DNA from: Anoplopoma fimbria | Lineage: Eukaryota; Chordata; Actinopteri; Perciformes; Anoplopomatidae | Length of the DNA: 64,000 bases | Direction of reading: 5' to 3' | Assembly: GCF_027596085.1 (NCBI RefSeq) | Contig: NC_072460.1 | Location: 9,286,231-9,350,230, forward strand | Shown: positions 51,260 to 62,540 of the stretch, one piece after another | Numbering within the stretch: position 1 is the first letter of the stretch | Layout: each line of letters starts with the position of its first letter | The notes under the pieces: generated by a model | What the model was told of the DNA's origin: nothing | Databases searched by the model: none | Seen by the model: only the letters and a program-made list of their open reading frames with translations | Made by a program: the position numbers and the translations under genes

Positions 51260-54200
51260 CTGTCAAAGAGAGCACAAAGTCAATATATATATTTATGATA
51301 ATAATATAATATATATTTATTTGATTCTCCTGATCCTACAACCCAATATAATTTCCAAAGTCAGGTGTATAACATCCTAAACTAGAGAGAAATGATCATT
51401 CAAGCTTCTGTATCATCTAGACTACGCAATTCCATTTTCACCTGCCTCAACAAGTCACCTCTGAACTGTCAACTAAAGGTCCAGAACGCTGCTGCAAGGC
51501 TCTTTACACAGTCCAGTAGGATTACTCATTCACATTTTATTTTCTTTACATTGTCTTCCCATCAAGTTCAGGATTCATTTTTAAGGTTTAAATCTTAGTC
51601 AATCTTTTCAAGGGTATTTTATCGCAAAACAGCAATTTTCCTCCTTCGTTCTGAAAGAAATTACGTCCACACAAGCACGGGTTTTAAAGATCCTTTGTCT
51701 AGTAGAGTGACCAGATGGGTGAAATTCAGGACAGGGGAGATTAAGGGGGGTGTGGTCATATAACCCTCAGTGTCAATGAACGGTAGTAATGGTCCTGTAG
51801 ACGATACATAAAAGCTTTTTAGGATCTCGTATTGCAGAAATGATCCCCAGGTATGTGGCTCAGAGGCAGATTGATCATATCTATTTCCGAGCCACAGCCA
51901 CTACCAATCGGAAGATCGGTGTACCGATCTTCCAATTGGAGGACACTGAACCCCAAATTGCTCACGATTGCTGTGCTATCTGTGTTTCCCTGTCTATACG
52001 TCAACAATGAGAATCTTTTGCCATTTGGGTGTGGACAAGAGCCCAAAATGCAAAGAAACAACTACGTTTACAAAATAACCCAGTACTTGTGGACAAGGCC
52101 TTGATTTTCAGGGGATTGTCAGGGGATTGTCAGGCACTTGAGACCTGCTCCATTATTATCTCACCAGTAGATCACTTAAGATTTGGTGAAAAATGATGGG
52201 ACTTGCACAGCTCCATAAGGTACAAATAAATAGAGTTCTGGCTTTTAATCTTTGAGTTTTTTTCTGCATTACCTTTTCCTGTCTAAAAAACATATACATG
52301 ACCTTTATGATGTGATGAAATTAAACATTCTGGCCATTATGAAAGGCAAACTCTATGTAGAAAGAAGGGCTCAAAGCAGCAGCAACAACACTGCCTGTGT
52401 TGAAGCCACACACCACGTGCAGCAGTTAAGCGAGGCAGCCAACCCCATCTGATCACGCAGGACCCACCTCCAGTGGCTGTATAATTAATGACTGACTCTC
52501 TCATAGGAATGCTCATAAATTTTGTGGAAGTTGATGGCAAACAATGTATTATGTTGTTCAGTTTGGGGGACTTGATATGTTTCCTGACAACTTTAATTGC
52601 AAATTTAAAATCTTTGCATTTGAACATTGTAGGATATACAGCTGGTGGCTGTTGTGCTACTAATGTGCTGGCTCCCGTACCATCATAATCAATTTTTCCA
52701 TCGTTGTTTTTGTCCCCATCCTTCATCAGCTCCTCAATGTCATCTTCTGTGATGGACTCTCCAGTGGATTCCAACATGGTCTTCAGCTCTTCTAAGTCTA
52801 TGTAGCCATCTCCGTTCCTCAACACAAGATAAAGAAATCAGTTTTATGCTCAACTGGAAAATATGTTGAACCTCTTTAACACCAAGCTGTTCTGACTGTA
52901 CTGTGCTGAACCACATCATGTCTTCTAACAAGGTGTATTCTAGTGAAGTTCTCACCTATAGAGCTTTGTTTGACTTATTAAAACATTGGGAGTCGGTATT
53001 GATTTCTCTTTTATTAGCTCTGCTTGTTCCAGCTGCTTGGTAATTTTGATGTATCCTTGGGCAAGACACTTAACCCCAGATTGCTCCTGCAAGCTGTTCC
53101 TGCTGTGTATGAATGATTAGTTACAGTCCTGATGGGCAGGTGGCACCTTGCATGGTAGCCCCTGCCATCATTGTGTGAATGTGTCTGAATGGGTGAATGA
53201 TGACATGTAGTGTTAAAGCGCTTTGAGTGGTCAGTAGACTAAACAAGCACTATACAAGTACAGTCCATTTACATTAACTTGGTGAAGTGTATTTTGAATT
53301 TTGAAGTCGCACTCTGCAGGTGTGGAAACAAATACAAAGAAAACCTACTTGTCAAACATGCGGAACAGTTCTGCCAACTCCTCCTCTGATTTTCCTTTGC
53401 TCTCCTCCTTCATGCAACGGACCATCATAACCAAGAATTCATCAAAATCAACTGTGCCACTGCCTGTGAAAACACACCATGATATTATAAAGATTCCATA
53501 TAATAGTTGCCTTAATGTGAAAATAATTGTATTCCTCTCTATAGCAACACATGCTTCTGATGGGATGTGACGGGCTGACATACCATCCTCATCCACTTCA
53601 TCAATCATCTCCTGTAGCTCTTCAGGGGTGGGATTCTGTCCCAGCATCCTCATTACCTTCCCCAACTCTTTGGTGCTGATGCAGCCATCCTCTGCATCTT
53701 GGATGAAGATGTCGAATGCAGCCTTGAACTCTTAAAGGGACAGGGATTTTTGTTACTCAGAACTACTAACAAAGACATCCATGTGCATGATGCAAATCCA
53801 AGAAGGATTGCTGATATAAAACCATAACAAAAAATGTACAAGTCATGTTCTTGGTTCAAAGTCTCAATAACTGGGAAAATAATAGATTTTCTTAAAAGAA
53901 TAGCTCCACTTCCACCTAAGTAAATATAATTATTAATTTGTTTATAAAAACTTTATTCTGAATTTACGTTCGACTGTTTGCTTGCTTGTAGACATATTTA
54001 TATATTACATTCATATTTTAATGTTCAGACTTGAAATTGAAACAAATTGAAATTAAAGAAGTAGAGGTATATCAATCAACAAAGTTCTTGAAAGTTAAGA
54101 ATCGATTTTGAGATTACACAGCTACTAAGTAGAGAAATAAATGAGCTACTAAAATAAATAAATGTAGCACAGAATGCCAGTTGCTCTTTCAATAAATATG

Positions 54201-55942
54201 GGACTTTAAACCTTTACGGTTGAATTGGATCCACAAAAAAAAACTTAGAGGCCCTTTTCGATAAAGGAAAAAAATGGAGGAAGCAAATACAGTTGTGTTT
54301 CAACCACACCTGAGCAAACATTAAGATTAGTCAAATATACCACTAGTAGTAGTGTTTTTTTCTCTTCACTGATGCATGATTCTGATGTTTGAATGGATGC
54401 ATTTAGAGGAGGTCAGAGACGGGAAATGTAAATGATGTCTATTTTCTCCGAAGAAGAGGAAAGACAAGTTAGGGTTTTGTGCCTAATTAGCTTATTTCTG
54501 CTTAAGCGAATAACTGTGTTAAAACAATGCAGATGGTTAAGTTTAATTTCTTTCATTCACTTTGTCACTCACTCACTCTTGCAGACTAGATATTTATAAC
54601 GGCGATAAAAGTATTGTTAGTAGAAGTAGTCGTACTTGCAGTTAAGTGATATGAGTATTATCAGTTATATGATGGTAAATATAGAAAATGTTAAATATAG
54701 AAAATGGTAGTATTAAAAATAACTCATAGCAGTAGTAGTTTACTCACCATTTTTCTGTTCTTCCGTCAAGTTCTCAACCTTAAGGGAAACAAAATCAGGA
54801 TGTACATTTTTTTAATAATTTAACCCCTGTACAGTTGGAGTAAAACTTCAGGTCTTTAACTGTACTGATACTCTCTAGAACAGTGCAGTATGACTGCAAT
54901 GTCAGACTGCTTTCCTCACGTTCTATTTTTGTTGTGGGGCAGAGTACAAAGGGGGATTTTGGAGACCAGGGCTGGTGTCTGGTTTGGTCATTTGTTTTAT
55001 TAGCCATCAGCTGTCCCTTCTTATCTTCCCCCTGAACTGTCCAGTGGTTCTTTGATCTATTGTCAGGCACAGAAATATGAACTGACTGGTCTCTCTTTGT
55101 TCTGTCTGAACTTATCACACCTGTTGTTTCAATGTCATACAAGTGGAAGGAACACACAGTCAGTTTTTGTCCTGTAAAACATAATAATTCAATATTTTAC
55201 AAAAAATATCGCTCACAGGAAAACACACTATAAACTCTGTCAGTTCAACTGCAGTTCAACTGCAGTCAGGATCCACAGAAAGAACTTGGCAATACTGGTG
55301 TCACGAGTGATTCCATTCATTTCAATTTGTTAATTATTTGGATATTCCATATTTTAGTTATAATGTGTTGTAATGGGCTATTTGTCTGGATTTAAAATTG
55401 AATTAAAATTGCCTGGTCCCTAAAGTGAAAGCTTCAAAATGTTTAATTTTGCTAACTAAATCACTTGGTAAAGTCTGTTATTCCTTCTTCTCTGATATTC
55501 AGGTTCTTTTGTTTAGGTGAACAAAATAATAGTTATTTCTGACAATCTAAACAAATCAATAATAAGCCAACACAAACTAGGAGAGCATCGAGTTGAATCT
55601 TAGCTAACAGTCTTAACAATAGTTTTGTGTTGTATCTTTAAAAAGTTAGCAGTTTCTGAGTTGCTATTGCTTTTGATTTGATGTAGTTTGTTGGTGCTTT
55701 TGTTTAAGAATGTTAAACTTGACTAAGGAATTACAGGAGCAGCTGTTACTCTTAGCAACTGTCACAGTGGCTTCAAAATGTCCTCAAATATATTGTGCCT
55801 CATTTCTTTTGTTAAAGCACAACACACAGGGACAGGATATGTTCCTGGATTTTCTGATGCATGATTTAGAATTATTCATCTCAAATTGAATATATAGCAG
55901 TGCCTTATCTGTACTCACCGCTGCTTTATATACATCATCCAT
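51228..55942 (-). CDS. tnnc1: Troponin C, slow skeletal/cardiac type (TNNC1), complete coding sequence in 6 exons
   Basis: Exons 55,942-55,919, 54,778-54,748, 53,730-53,584, 53,463-53,349, 52,817-52,681, 51,259-51,228 (24, 31, 147, 115, 137, 32 nt) sum to 486 nt, 161 codons plus stop, the vertebrate TNNC1 length. All introns have GT/AG ends and phases join without a stop. Troponin C is the calcium sensor of the thin filament; calcium at site II releases troponin I inhibition. Starts MDDVYKAA, ends [12 protein letters not shown] loops: site I (about residues 28-40, [13 protein letters not shown]) lacks the calcium ligands, as expected for the slow/cardiac isoform, and keeps Cys35; site II (65-76, [12 protein letters not shown]), III (105-116, [12 protein letters not shown]) and IV (141-152, [12 protein letters not shown]) are canonical. 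Cys84 is present. Fish have two copies (tnnc1a, tnnc1b); which one this is was not decided. Confidence 0.95.
51385..51615 (+). mobile_element. LINE fragment in tnnc1 intron 5
   Basis: A 68-codon frame reading [23 protein letters not shown], the C-terminal N-A-A-A-R-L block of L2/Jockey-type LINE ORF2, antisense to the gene. 5'- and 3'-truncated. Confidence 0.65.
51616..52680. other. tnnc1 intron 5, remaining sequence
   Basis: Contains a short inverted repeat (17-bp arms, one mismatch) at 51,904-51,939 next to a tRNA/SINE-like 'tgaaccccaaattgctc' block. Otherwise nothing recognised. Confidence 0.3.
52681..52817 (-). CDS. tnnc1: tnnc1 exon 5 (EF-hands III and IV)
   Basis: 137 nt, acceptor ...cttgtgttgag, donor gtacgg. 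Encodes [33 protein letters not shown] and [10 protein letters not shown]: the two high-affinity Ca/Mg sites of the C-lobe. Confidence 0.93.
53045..53278 (+). mobile_element. 5'-truncated SINE in tnnc1 intron 4
   Basis: Matches the body and tail of the SINE at 28,007-28,304: 'tccttgggcaagacacttaac', 'aggtggcaccttgcatggtagc', 'agcgctttgagtggtcag', 'caagtacagtccatttac'. The tRNA head is missing. Antisense to the gene, within an intron. Confidence 0.8.
53349..53463 (-). CDS. tnnc1: tnnc1 exon 4 (EF-hand II end, central helix)
   Basis: 115 nt, acceptor ...gttttcacag, donor gtaggt. Encodes [18 protein letters not shown] (regulatory site II and Cys84) and the linker [15 protein letters not shown]. 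Confidence 0.93.
53584..53730 (-). CDS. tnnc1: tnnc1 exon 3 (EF-hand I, start of EF-hand II)
   Basis: 147 nt, acceptor ...ccctttaag, donor gtatgt. Encodes [20 protein letters not shown] and [20 protein letters not shown]. Site I has Ile28, Gln29 and Ala31 where ligands would be needed, so it should not bind calcium. Confidence 0.93.
54748..54778 (-). CDS. tnnc1: tnnc1 exon 2
   Basis: 31 nt, acceptor ...cccttaag, donor gtgagt. Encodes [10 protein letters not shown] plus 1 nt. Length and phase agree with mammalian TNNC1 exon 2. Confidence 0.9.
55919..55942 (-). CDS. tnnc1: tnnc1 exon 1, coding part
   Basis: 24 nt from ATG (55,942-55,940) to donor gtgagt: MDDVYKAA. The context is good (gcagccATGG). 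An in-frame upstream ATG (MQWCVRGRDRQA) exists but has no counterpart in the family and is not chosen. Confidence 0.93.
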
Positions 55943-56160
55943 GGCTGCTTGTCTGTCCCTGCCTCTGACACACCACTGCACTCACTGCCGCACACAGACA
56001 CAGCACAAATACTCCTAGCAATAGCTGCCTCAGTCTTTATTGTAGGAGGAGTGTGGCACCAAAAAAGCTCTCGACCCATCAAGGGATGGAGGGAGGAGTA
56101 ACAGAGACAGAGATACAGAGAGAAAGAGAGAGAGAGCTCTAGAAATAGGAAACAACAGAA
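55943..56160 (-). promoter_or_regulatory. tnnc1: Probable 5' UTR and proximal promoter of tnnc1
   Basis: CTAGAAATAG at 56,139-56,148 differs by one base from the MEF2 consensus YTAWWWWTAR, fitting a muscle gene. An AT-rich 'caataaag' at about 56,036-56,043 could serve as a TATA element. A GA-rich tract covers 56,100-56,138. Transcription start not determinable. Confidence 0.3.
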
Positions 56161-57480
56161 GCTACCCAACAATAGTGAAACATTGACAGCAGCACCTAAG
56201 TGGAAATAGAAATTGTCATCTTAAAATGTATTCTCAGAATGTTTGTGAAAAAAAAAAACATATTACAACAGTAAGGTCAAAGAAGGCTAAACTGATTATA
56301 TAGAAAAACAATAAAGCACACAGTAAAACCATGTAAAGGAACAGTGTGAAAGATTTAGTGACATCTAGTTTTAAATTGCAGATTGCAACCAACTGTATAC
56401 CCCTCAGACCACCCCTCCCTTTCCAAGCCTATCAGAGAACTACAATGGCCTTCAGGTAGCTATAGGTATTTTTATCAATTCATTACTATTAGGAGCTACT
56501 TTAAGCAATACTCTGTAACTTTCCATATAATTTAGATATAAATGAATATTGTTCCTAGAACAGCAAACAGCTGTTTACAACAGCAAAGTCACTATAAAAA
56601 GCAATTTCAAACTCAAATCTAAAGTGTCGATGAAATTAATAATATTTCTGAGTGAAGTTTATGGATAACGAAGAACTGTCAGTATCAGTCATTCCTCCAG
56701 TCCTCTGTCCTCTGTCCTCCTCCCTCTGCTGAATCACTGCCAGGTGTACCTGGCATTTAAAACAGCTGTAGCTGGTAGAGGGAGGAAGGGCTGATTTATC
56801 TCAGCCAGCAGAGAAGTTAACCAAAACATACGAGAAAATGCATTTCCTGCAGAAAATGCGTTGGGATGCTAATAGCTGGAATCAATCACACAGCATTGCT
56901 GAAAATGTGGAAGTTTCAAATGACTTCCCCGAAAAAGCCCAAAAGCCAAGAACTGCACTGCCTAAAAAACCTGGTAGTTAAATTGTAAAACTGGCAGAGA
57001 TGGAAGCTGGACTGCATCATCAAAAGAAGCAAAGAGCTGAAATACAATGCAGAAAAAACTGGAAGCTGAACTGTTAAACTGTAGAGGTGGTACTAATAGT
57101 AAAAGAAGTAGTCATAACAAGAGTAGTAGTTTTAGAAACTGAAGTTATAGTAGTGGTAGTAGTATCAGTAGCCACAGCAGTATCAGTTGTTTAGTAGAAG
57201 AAACTGTTTAATCAGCAATAGTAGTAGAAGAAGAAGTTGTAGTAGTAGTAGTATTAATAGTAGTAGTGCTGAGTCACTGTTGGCCATAACTGGTGATAAC
57301 ACAGGGGAGGTTTTACCTGAACAAGATTCTCTGAGCTAAAGTCGGTAAGTTGTATTATTTTATAACTTCATTTTGAGAATCTCTTCTGAAAACTAAGACA
57401 TGTCATTTGTGTGGATGAAGTTAAAAATAAAATTGGGGCTGTATGACTTCAATTGAAATTAAATGAATTCAAGAAAACAG
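56161..57480. other. Upstream region of tnnc1
   Basis: Two E-boxes (CAGGTG near 56,742, CAGCTG near 56,763) beside 'ggcatttaaaacagc' are possible muscle regulatory sites (inference). An imperfect (AGT)n triplet repeat spans about 57,080-57,275. No coding sequence seen. Confidence 0.35.
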
Positions 57481-57483
57481 AAA

Positions 57484-57597
57484 TAAGAATTTATGTGTGA
57501 GAGAGAGGAAGAGATTAGGAGATAGAGAAACAGAGATAAGAGAAAGAGAGAGAGTAAGAGAGAGGGAGAAAGGAATGACAGACAGAAAGAGAACCTT
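57484..57597. repeat. GA-rich low-complexity tract
   Basis: Purine-rich GAGA/AGAG run next to the 3' end of the Tx1-like LINE. Confidence 0.7.
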
Positions 57598-60450
57598 TAT
57601 TTAAAAAACAACATGAAGGAACAAAACATTGTTCTCATGACAATAAATAAACAATACAACAAACACTGACTCTTCAATATTCACTTAAAAGAGCTGTTGA
57701 ATGTTAGGTCGTCTGCATTCACACAACCTCTTTGAAGCACCATTTTTCAGTAAAATCATCCACATTGTTCATACTTTAAAAAAAACAAAAATCAACCCAC
57801 ACTCTTGCATTGATCAGGGAGATAAAAACAGGAAGTGCCTCTTGTCAGTGAAAAACAGTCTCCGCTGCCCCACAAAATGGACATTCATTAAAAACAGACG
57901 GGTTAAGAACAGAGATAAAAGCGTTGACAGCAATAGCACCATGTAAAATCCTCCACTGTAAATCACCAGTTCTCTTTTTTTAGAGGAGCTCTGTATAAAA
58001 CTCTACATACTGGTTTCCCACCAGGATCCATGTCCAGTTTCTGTATCCACACTGTGTCAGCTCTCCCGTTCAGCTTTCTTTTGTTGAATACTTTGGCACA
58101 GTTTTTTTTAGACAATTTTCTCTTTAGCTGAGTGTATATTCACCAGCTTACACTCTGTTCCAGTCAACAAGGGTCCAGAGACCCCGTTCAGATTTGGAAC
58201 AAAACTCAGAAGAAAGAATCGGTTGCATCAGGAGTTTCCTCTCCTCTGCCGTACTCCTGCAGCATGTTGACCTCCTCCTCTGTCAGCCTCTCAGTCCACC
58301 TGCTCAGGATGTTCCTGCTCTGTTGGATGGACTTCAGCCCGAGAAGAGACGCCACTGCAGGTGCATCCGTCAGTCCAGGACCAGCGACCTCCACCACTTT
58401 CCTCAGGGTGGTGGTCCCAGAGGAGCATAGCTTTCTGCTGAGGCCTGGTGTCGTGCTGTCCCAGATGTCCATCCTGGCTTGGTTCACCAGAGGTGCTCTT
58501 TCACTAGCAGCCAGTGCAGTGAAATAGCAGGTTCCAGTCTCGTCCATTTAAAACAGTTTCATACCTTAAAAAACGACTGATAAAAAGGAGATAGTTCACA
58601 CAGTTTAAAAAGATTAAAATCCATTAAAAAGAGTGCGGTGTCCACTCCCAAACCAGCTGCCTTCTTTAAAATACAGTTTGTTACATCCCCTCCTCTTTTG
58701 GTAAAAACAATACACGCTGAGGGACCCAGTGCAGCCTGTCCCAGAAGAAGTCCACTAATATGGCCTGCAGCTTGTGTGTGAGGCCTTTAGGTGGATCCAT
58801 GCAGGCCAGCCTGTGCCACAGAGCAGAGGCCACCAGATTATTAATGACTAGAGTCCCGCCTCTGTAGGACATCTGTGGCTTCAGCCATTTCCATTTTGCC
58901 AGTCTCCCTTCTATCTTTTCTACGACCCCCTCCCAGTTATTCTGGACTATATTCTCATTTCCAATGTAAATACCAAGATACTTAAAACCGTCTTTTTTCC
59001 AGGTCAATGCCAGTGCCTTGGACAGGATTTTATAGTCTGAACAGAGCAGGGACACCGGATTGATTTCTTGAAGATCTCCTTTTTTGGGTAATAGAGTTAA
59101 AACCACTCTTCTGCAACTTAGCGAAAGCAACATGTCTTTAAAACTTTCATTAAAAACAGTTAAAAGTTCCTCACCCATCTCACTCCAGAACTCTCTGTAG
59201 AAGTCCACAGGAATCCCATTGATTTCAGTCTCCAGGTCTTTCATAGATCTGGTAATGTCCCGTGTGACATTAAGAGTGTACTGCTGACAGAGCTGCTTTA
59301 TCTCCACCTTCCCACAATCCCACCACAGTTTTAAAGATTTAAAATTCTGTTTTATACCCTTAAAACCACTCCAAAAAACCCTAAAAACATCCTTAAACTT
59401 TGCGTCACATAAAAGAGCTGTGTTAAAATGCCAGCAAAACGATGCACAAAACCAGAGTGTGATCACTAAAACCAACAGGCACCATGCTGCACTTTTTGAA
59501 AATGTTAAAATGGTGTTTAAAACAATAAAACCTGTCTAATCTAGCCAGGGAAATTTAATTCCCTCCAAGTATATGGTCTTTTGTCACCATTTGTTCTCCT
59601 CCACACGCTGAAGAAGCTGCCTCAGAGCTCACTGTGATGCTCTGTGTGACTCGAGGTGGTTTCTGTCTATCAAATCATTTTCACTGCAGTTAAAATCTCC
59701 TAAAAAAAATAAATCCTCAACATTCACTTTACTTAAAACCTTTAAAAAAAACCACTTGGTCAGGTACAGCAACAGGAGCATAAACGTTCATAAAAACAAA
59801 ATTAAAATGTTAATTAAAACTTTGCCCTCACCATCAGCAGTCTGCCCTCCACTACCTGCTCCACCTCCAAGGCTTCGGTGTAAAGCTTTTTGAAATGAGG
59901 AAGCCCACCCCCCTACTGGTGGTGCTCCTGTGGCTCAACACCACCTCAACCCCCCACGCTCCCTTCCAGTCGGTCTCATTGGCCGTGTCACTATGGGTTT
60001 CTTGAACAAACATTACATCAGTCTTTTTTAGTTCCATCAGCTGAAACAGCAGAGACATCTCTTTTTCATCTCTTGCTCCGTTAACATTCAACGTGTAGAT
60101 GTTTAAAAGACTCAATTTTAAAAAGATAAAAATCGAACATAACAGCATTTATGAGCTGCATCTAGGCTGAGAGACACTATTCATCATTATATTCATCATT
60201 ATTTAGTTCTTTATTGAGTTTCTGAACAATTTTCTTTAGTCTGTAAACCTCCTGGTCGCTAAAACCTCCTCTTCCTTTATTGCTCATGTGCAGCCAGGCA
60301 GAGTTGGAGACTTTCTCTTTGTCAGAGAAGTAGTCTTCCACTTTAACTCCTTTCATATTCTTTCATTTTCCCCTGACTGTACCCTCAAGTTCTCTTCTGG
60401 CTGTCAGCCCTGGAGTCAGAGGATTCACTGTCAGCAGCAGAGTCCTCCTC
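57598..60450 (-). mobile_element. Tx1-like LINE (minus), internally deleted
   Basis: On the minus strand: ORF1 C-terminus (DYFSDKEKVSNSAWLHMSNK, FSDQEVYRLKKIVQKLNK) at 60,350-60,190; ORF2 endonuclease (NIYTLNVNGARDEKEMS, VMFVQETHSDTANETDW) at 60,148-59,852; RT start and C-terminus (59,475-58,680); further C-terminal block (58,547-58,206); last conserved WRILHGAIAVNAFISVLNP and a CPFC knuckle near 57,880. The 3' end is at about 57,600. The ORF1 ending and QETHSD endonuclease are typical of Tx1-clade elements. Confidence 0.75.
58206..60148 (-). pseudogene. Tx1-like ORF2 remnants
   Basis: The endonuclease frame is open at 60,148-59,852. RT begins NGIPVDFYREFWSEMGEELL, continues RRVVLTLLPKKGDLQEINPV and LLCSDYKILSKALA, then jumps directly to W-KKDGFKYLGIYIGNEN: the RT palm, including the F/Y-A-D-D box, is deleted in frame near 59,010. 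The C-terminal part (WKWLKPQMSYRGGTLVINNL) stays open to 58,681. Endonuclease-to-RT spacing is also shortened, with stops. Confidence 0.75.
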
Positions 60451-60514
60451 CATGCTGGACCCATGCTGCTCCTGTCCCCCCTCACTCACCTGACCTTCTT
60501 CCTGTCTTCTGTCA

Positions 60515-61012
60515 CTCACAAACCTGTCTGACCTCACCTGTCCTTTCCTGTTCTCCCTCATTTACCTTACCTACCTGTCTGACCCCACCTGTCCCCTCCT
60601 ATCCTCCCTCATTTACCCTACCTACCTGTCTGACCTCACCTGTCCCCTCCTGTCCTCCCTCATTTACCTTACCTACCTGTCTGACCTCACCTGTCCCCTC
60701 CTGTCCTCCCTCATTTACCTTACCTCCCTGTCTGACCTCACCTGTCCCCTCCTATCCTCCCTCATTTACCCTACCTACCTGTCTGACCTCACTTGTCCCC
60801 TCCTGTCCTCCCTCATTTACCTTACCTACCTGTCTGACCTCACCTGTCCCCTCCTATCCTCCCTCATTTACCCTACCTACCTGTCCCTCCCTCCCTTACC
60901 TTACCTACCTGTTGGACCCCACCTGTCCCCTCCTTTCCTCCTTCCCTTACTTAACCTACCTGTCTGACCTCACCTGTCCTCTCCTGTCCTCCCTCACTTA
61001 CCTTACCTACTT
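60515..61012. repeat. Minisatellite, ~51-bp unit, about 9-10 copies
   Basis: The consensus unit starts CTGTCTGACCTCACCTGTCC and continues through 'tcctgtcctccctcatttac' with few changes. Because 51 is a multiple of 3, a Pro/Ser/Thr-rich open frame runs across it (60,288-61,061); no evidence that it is a gene. Confidence 0.95.
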
Positions 61013-61590
61013 GACGTGGCGTGGCGACAATTTTGTGGCAACTTCATGTTGGTCGCCATGAAAGAGGAAGTTGTTGTAACTCCATGGTACATTATCAAAT
61101 CTGCCGCAAATTTCGTACAGGCCTGAGCCCATTTCCATGCCAAAATTTTCACATACTCATAGTGCCACCTGCTGGCAAAAGGAAATTACAAGTTTTATAC
61201 TTTGATGTACTCCTCCTAGCCAGTTCACCAGATTTACCTCAAATTTGGTTAGGACAGCCTTAATACATTGATGATGCTTCATCCTGAATATTGTTAGTTT
61301 TCGTTGAACACTGCTCAAAAACTCATGAAACTTTGCACATAGGTTTTCCGTAATACAAATAAAAAATTGGTATAGGTTTTTGCCTTTGCCGTCAAACATT
61401 GCTTCAATAGCGCCCCGTTCAAATTTTTAAAAGAGCCCCACGCACCTTGATGCATGAAATTTAGTAGGCACATGTATCACATGTAGACTTAAAAAAAAGT
61501 CGATGACTAAAACCGCGGCCATTTTACGTAACTTGACGTGCACCAAGTGCAAGGGCTCGAACATCGCTCCTTGCAGCTTTAATTATTATG
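61013..61590. repeat. Non-coding dispersed repeat
   Basis: Shares 'tagtgccacctgctggcaaaagg' style and 'acatgtatcacatgtagac' (inverse of about 35,525-35,545) with the 35-38 kb cluster. Ends around 'ccttgcagctttaatta'. Non-coding. Confidence 0.6.
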
Positions 61591-61861
61591 TTTATTTTTT
61601 TTACAATACAATATGTATGTATATAGACATATATGTCTATATGCATGTACCTATCTGTGTATATGTATGTGTTTATGCAGTTAAATATGTATGTGTATAT
61701 ATGTATTTATATATCTATATCTATATTTTTTTTCTCTTCGCTCCTTCTATTTTGCCTCCCTTTTATTATAGATGTATTTTTGTTTATGTAAATATATATA
61801 TTTCTAGGGATTTTGTGTACATGTACAGAATTTGTGTATTTATGTGTAGATTTCAATATAT
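61591..61861. repeat. AT-rich TATG/TATA low-complexity region
   Basis: Irregular tatgtata/tatatg repeats from 61,610 to 61,720 and AT-rich sequence to 61,860. The 123-codon frame here is compositional. Confidence 0.6.
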
Positions 61862-62222
61862 CTCTACGTGCTAGCCAACGACACTGACTGATGTTTGGTA
61901 CCAGGAGGAAATCCTAAAACCCCTTGTCAGACCTTACGCTGGTGCAGTGCATCCTGGGTTCCTTTATTGTGCAGGACCATGCCCGGCCTCACATGGCCAG
62001 AGTGTGTGGGCAATTCCTAGATGACAAAGGCATTGTTGCAATTGACTGGCCTTCAAGTTCCCCAGACCTCAATCCAATTGAGAACCTCTGGGACATTATG
62101 TATGCGTGCATCCTATACTGCCAAGTACCGCCACAGACAGTCAAGGAGCTCACTGATGCCCTAATCCAGGTTTGAGAGGAGATCCCCCAAGATACCATTC
62201 TCAACTACCAGTGGTTAATTCA
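61862..62222 (+). pseudogene. Tc1-like transposase C-terminal fragment
   Basis: A plus-strand frame 61,924-62,175 reads QDHARPHMARVCGQFLDDKG (second catalytic Asp in Q-D-H-A-R-P-H) and WPSSSPDLNPIENLWD (third acidic residue, D-x34-E spacing). Upstream, WYQEEILKPLVRPYAGAVHPGF (61,899-61,965) is in another frame, so a frameshift lies near 61,965. The N-terminal half and terminal repeats are missing. A different Tc1 family from the one at 0.4-1.4 kb. Confidence 0.8.
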
Positions 62223-62224
62223 AT

Positions 62225-62536
62225 ATGGATAACAGACTACAGGTGTTGCTGACCTTGTTATCTATACTAGCAGCAGTTGTGCAGTTAAATTCTGCATTTT
62301 ATAATTCGACTACTTCCTACATGCGGAGGAAGAAAGCTATTATTGGAGGAATTGCAAGCGGCATGTCCAGCAGCATTATCAGCCCTACGGAGTGGACTTT
62401 TGAAGTCCTGGTTTACCGCATGGAGGAGGACAATGGACACGAAACAGAGGACTTTCCTTTACTTATTAATGATTATTTTGTTCTGCACAACTATTGTGAA
62501 GTTCACAAAGAAACTGTAAACAAAGAAAAAGCATAA
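62225..62536 (+). pseudogene. Possible PIF/Harbinger transposase remnant
   Basis: A 103-codon frame: the end DYFVLHNYCEVHKETVNKE resembles the conserved C-terminal F-V-L-H-N-x-C-E block of fish Harbinger transposases. The N-terminal MDNRLQVLLTLLSILAAVVQ may be their helical start, so the catalytic middle would be deleted, giving a short non-autonomous derivative. It begins right where the Tc1 fragment ends. Family call from one motif. Confidence 0.4.
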
Positions 62537-62540
62537 ATGC

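Noticed and set aside
54795..55157. 120-codon frame inside tnnc1 intron 1
   Set aside because: Lies between well-supported tnnc1 exons 1 and 2, has no family motifs and no splice support; best read as chance.
55915..56172. Upstream in-frame ATGs before tnnc1 (MQWCVRGRDRQA or longer)
   Set aside because: Troponin C starts MDD; the internal ATG at 55,942 has better context and gives the family's exact 161 residues.
60288..61061. 257-codon Pro/Ser/Thr-rich open frame
   Set aside because: Produced by a minisatellite whose 51-bp unit is a multiple of three; no start context, splice sites or family.
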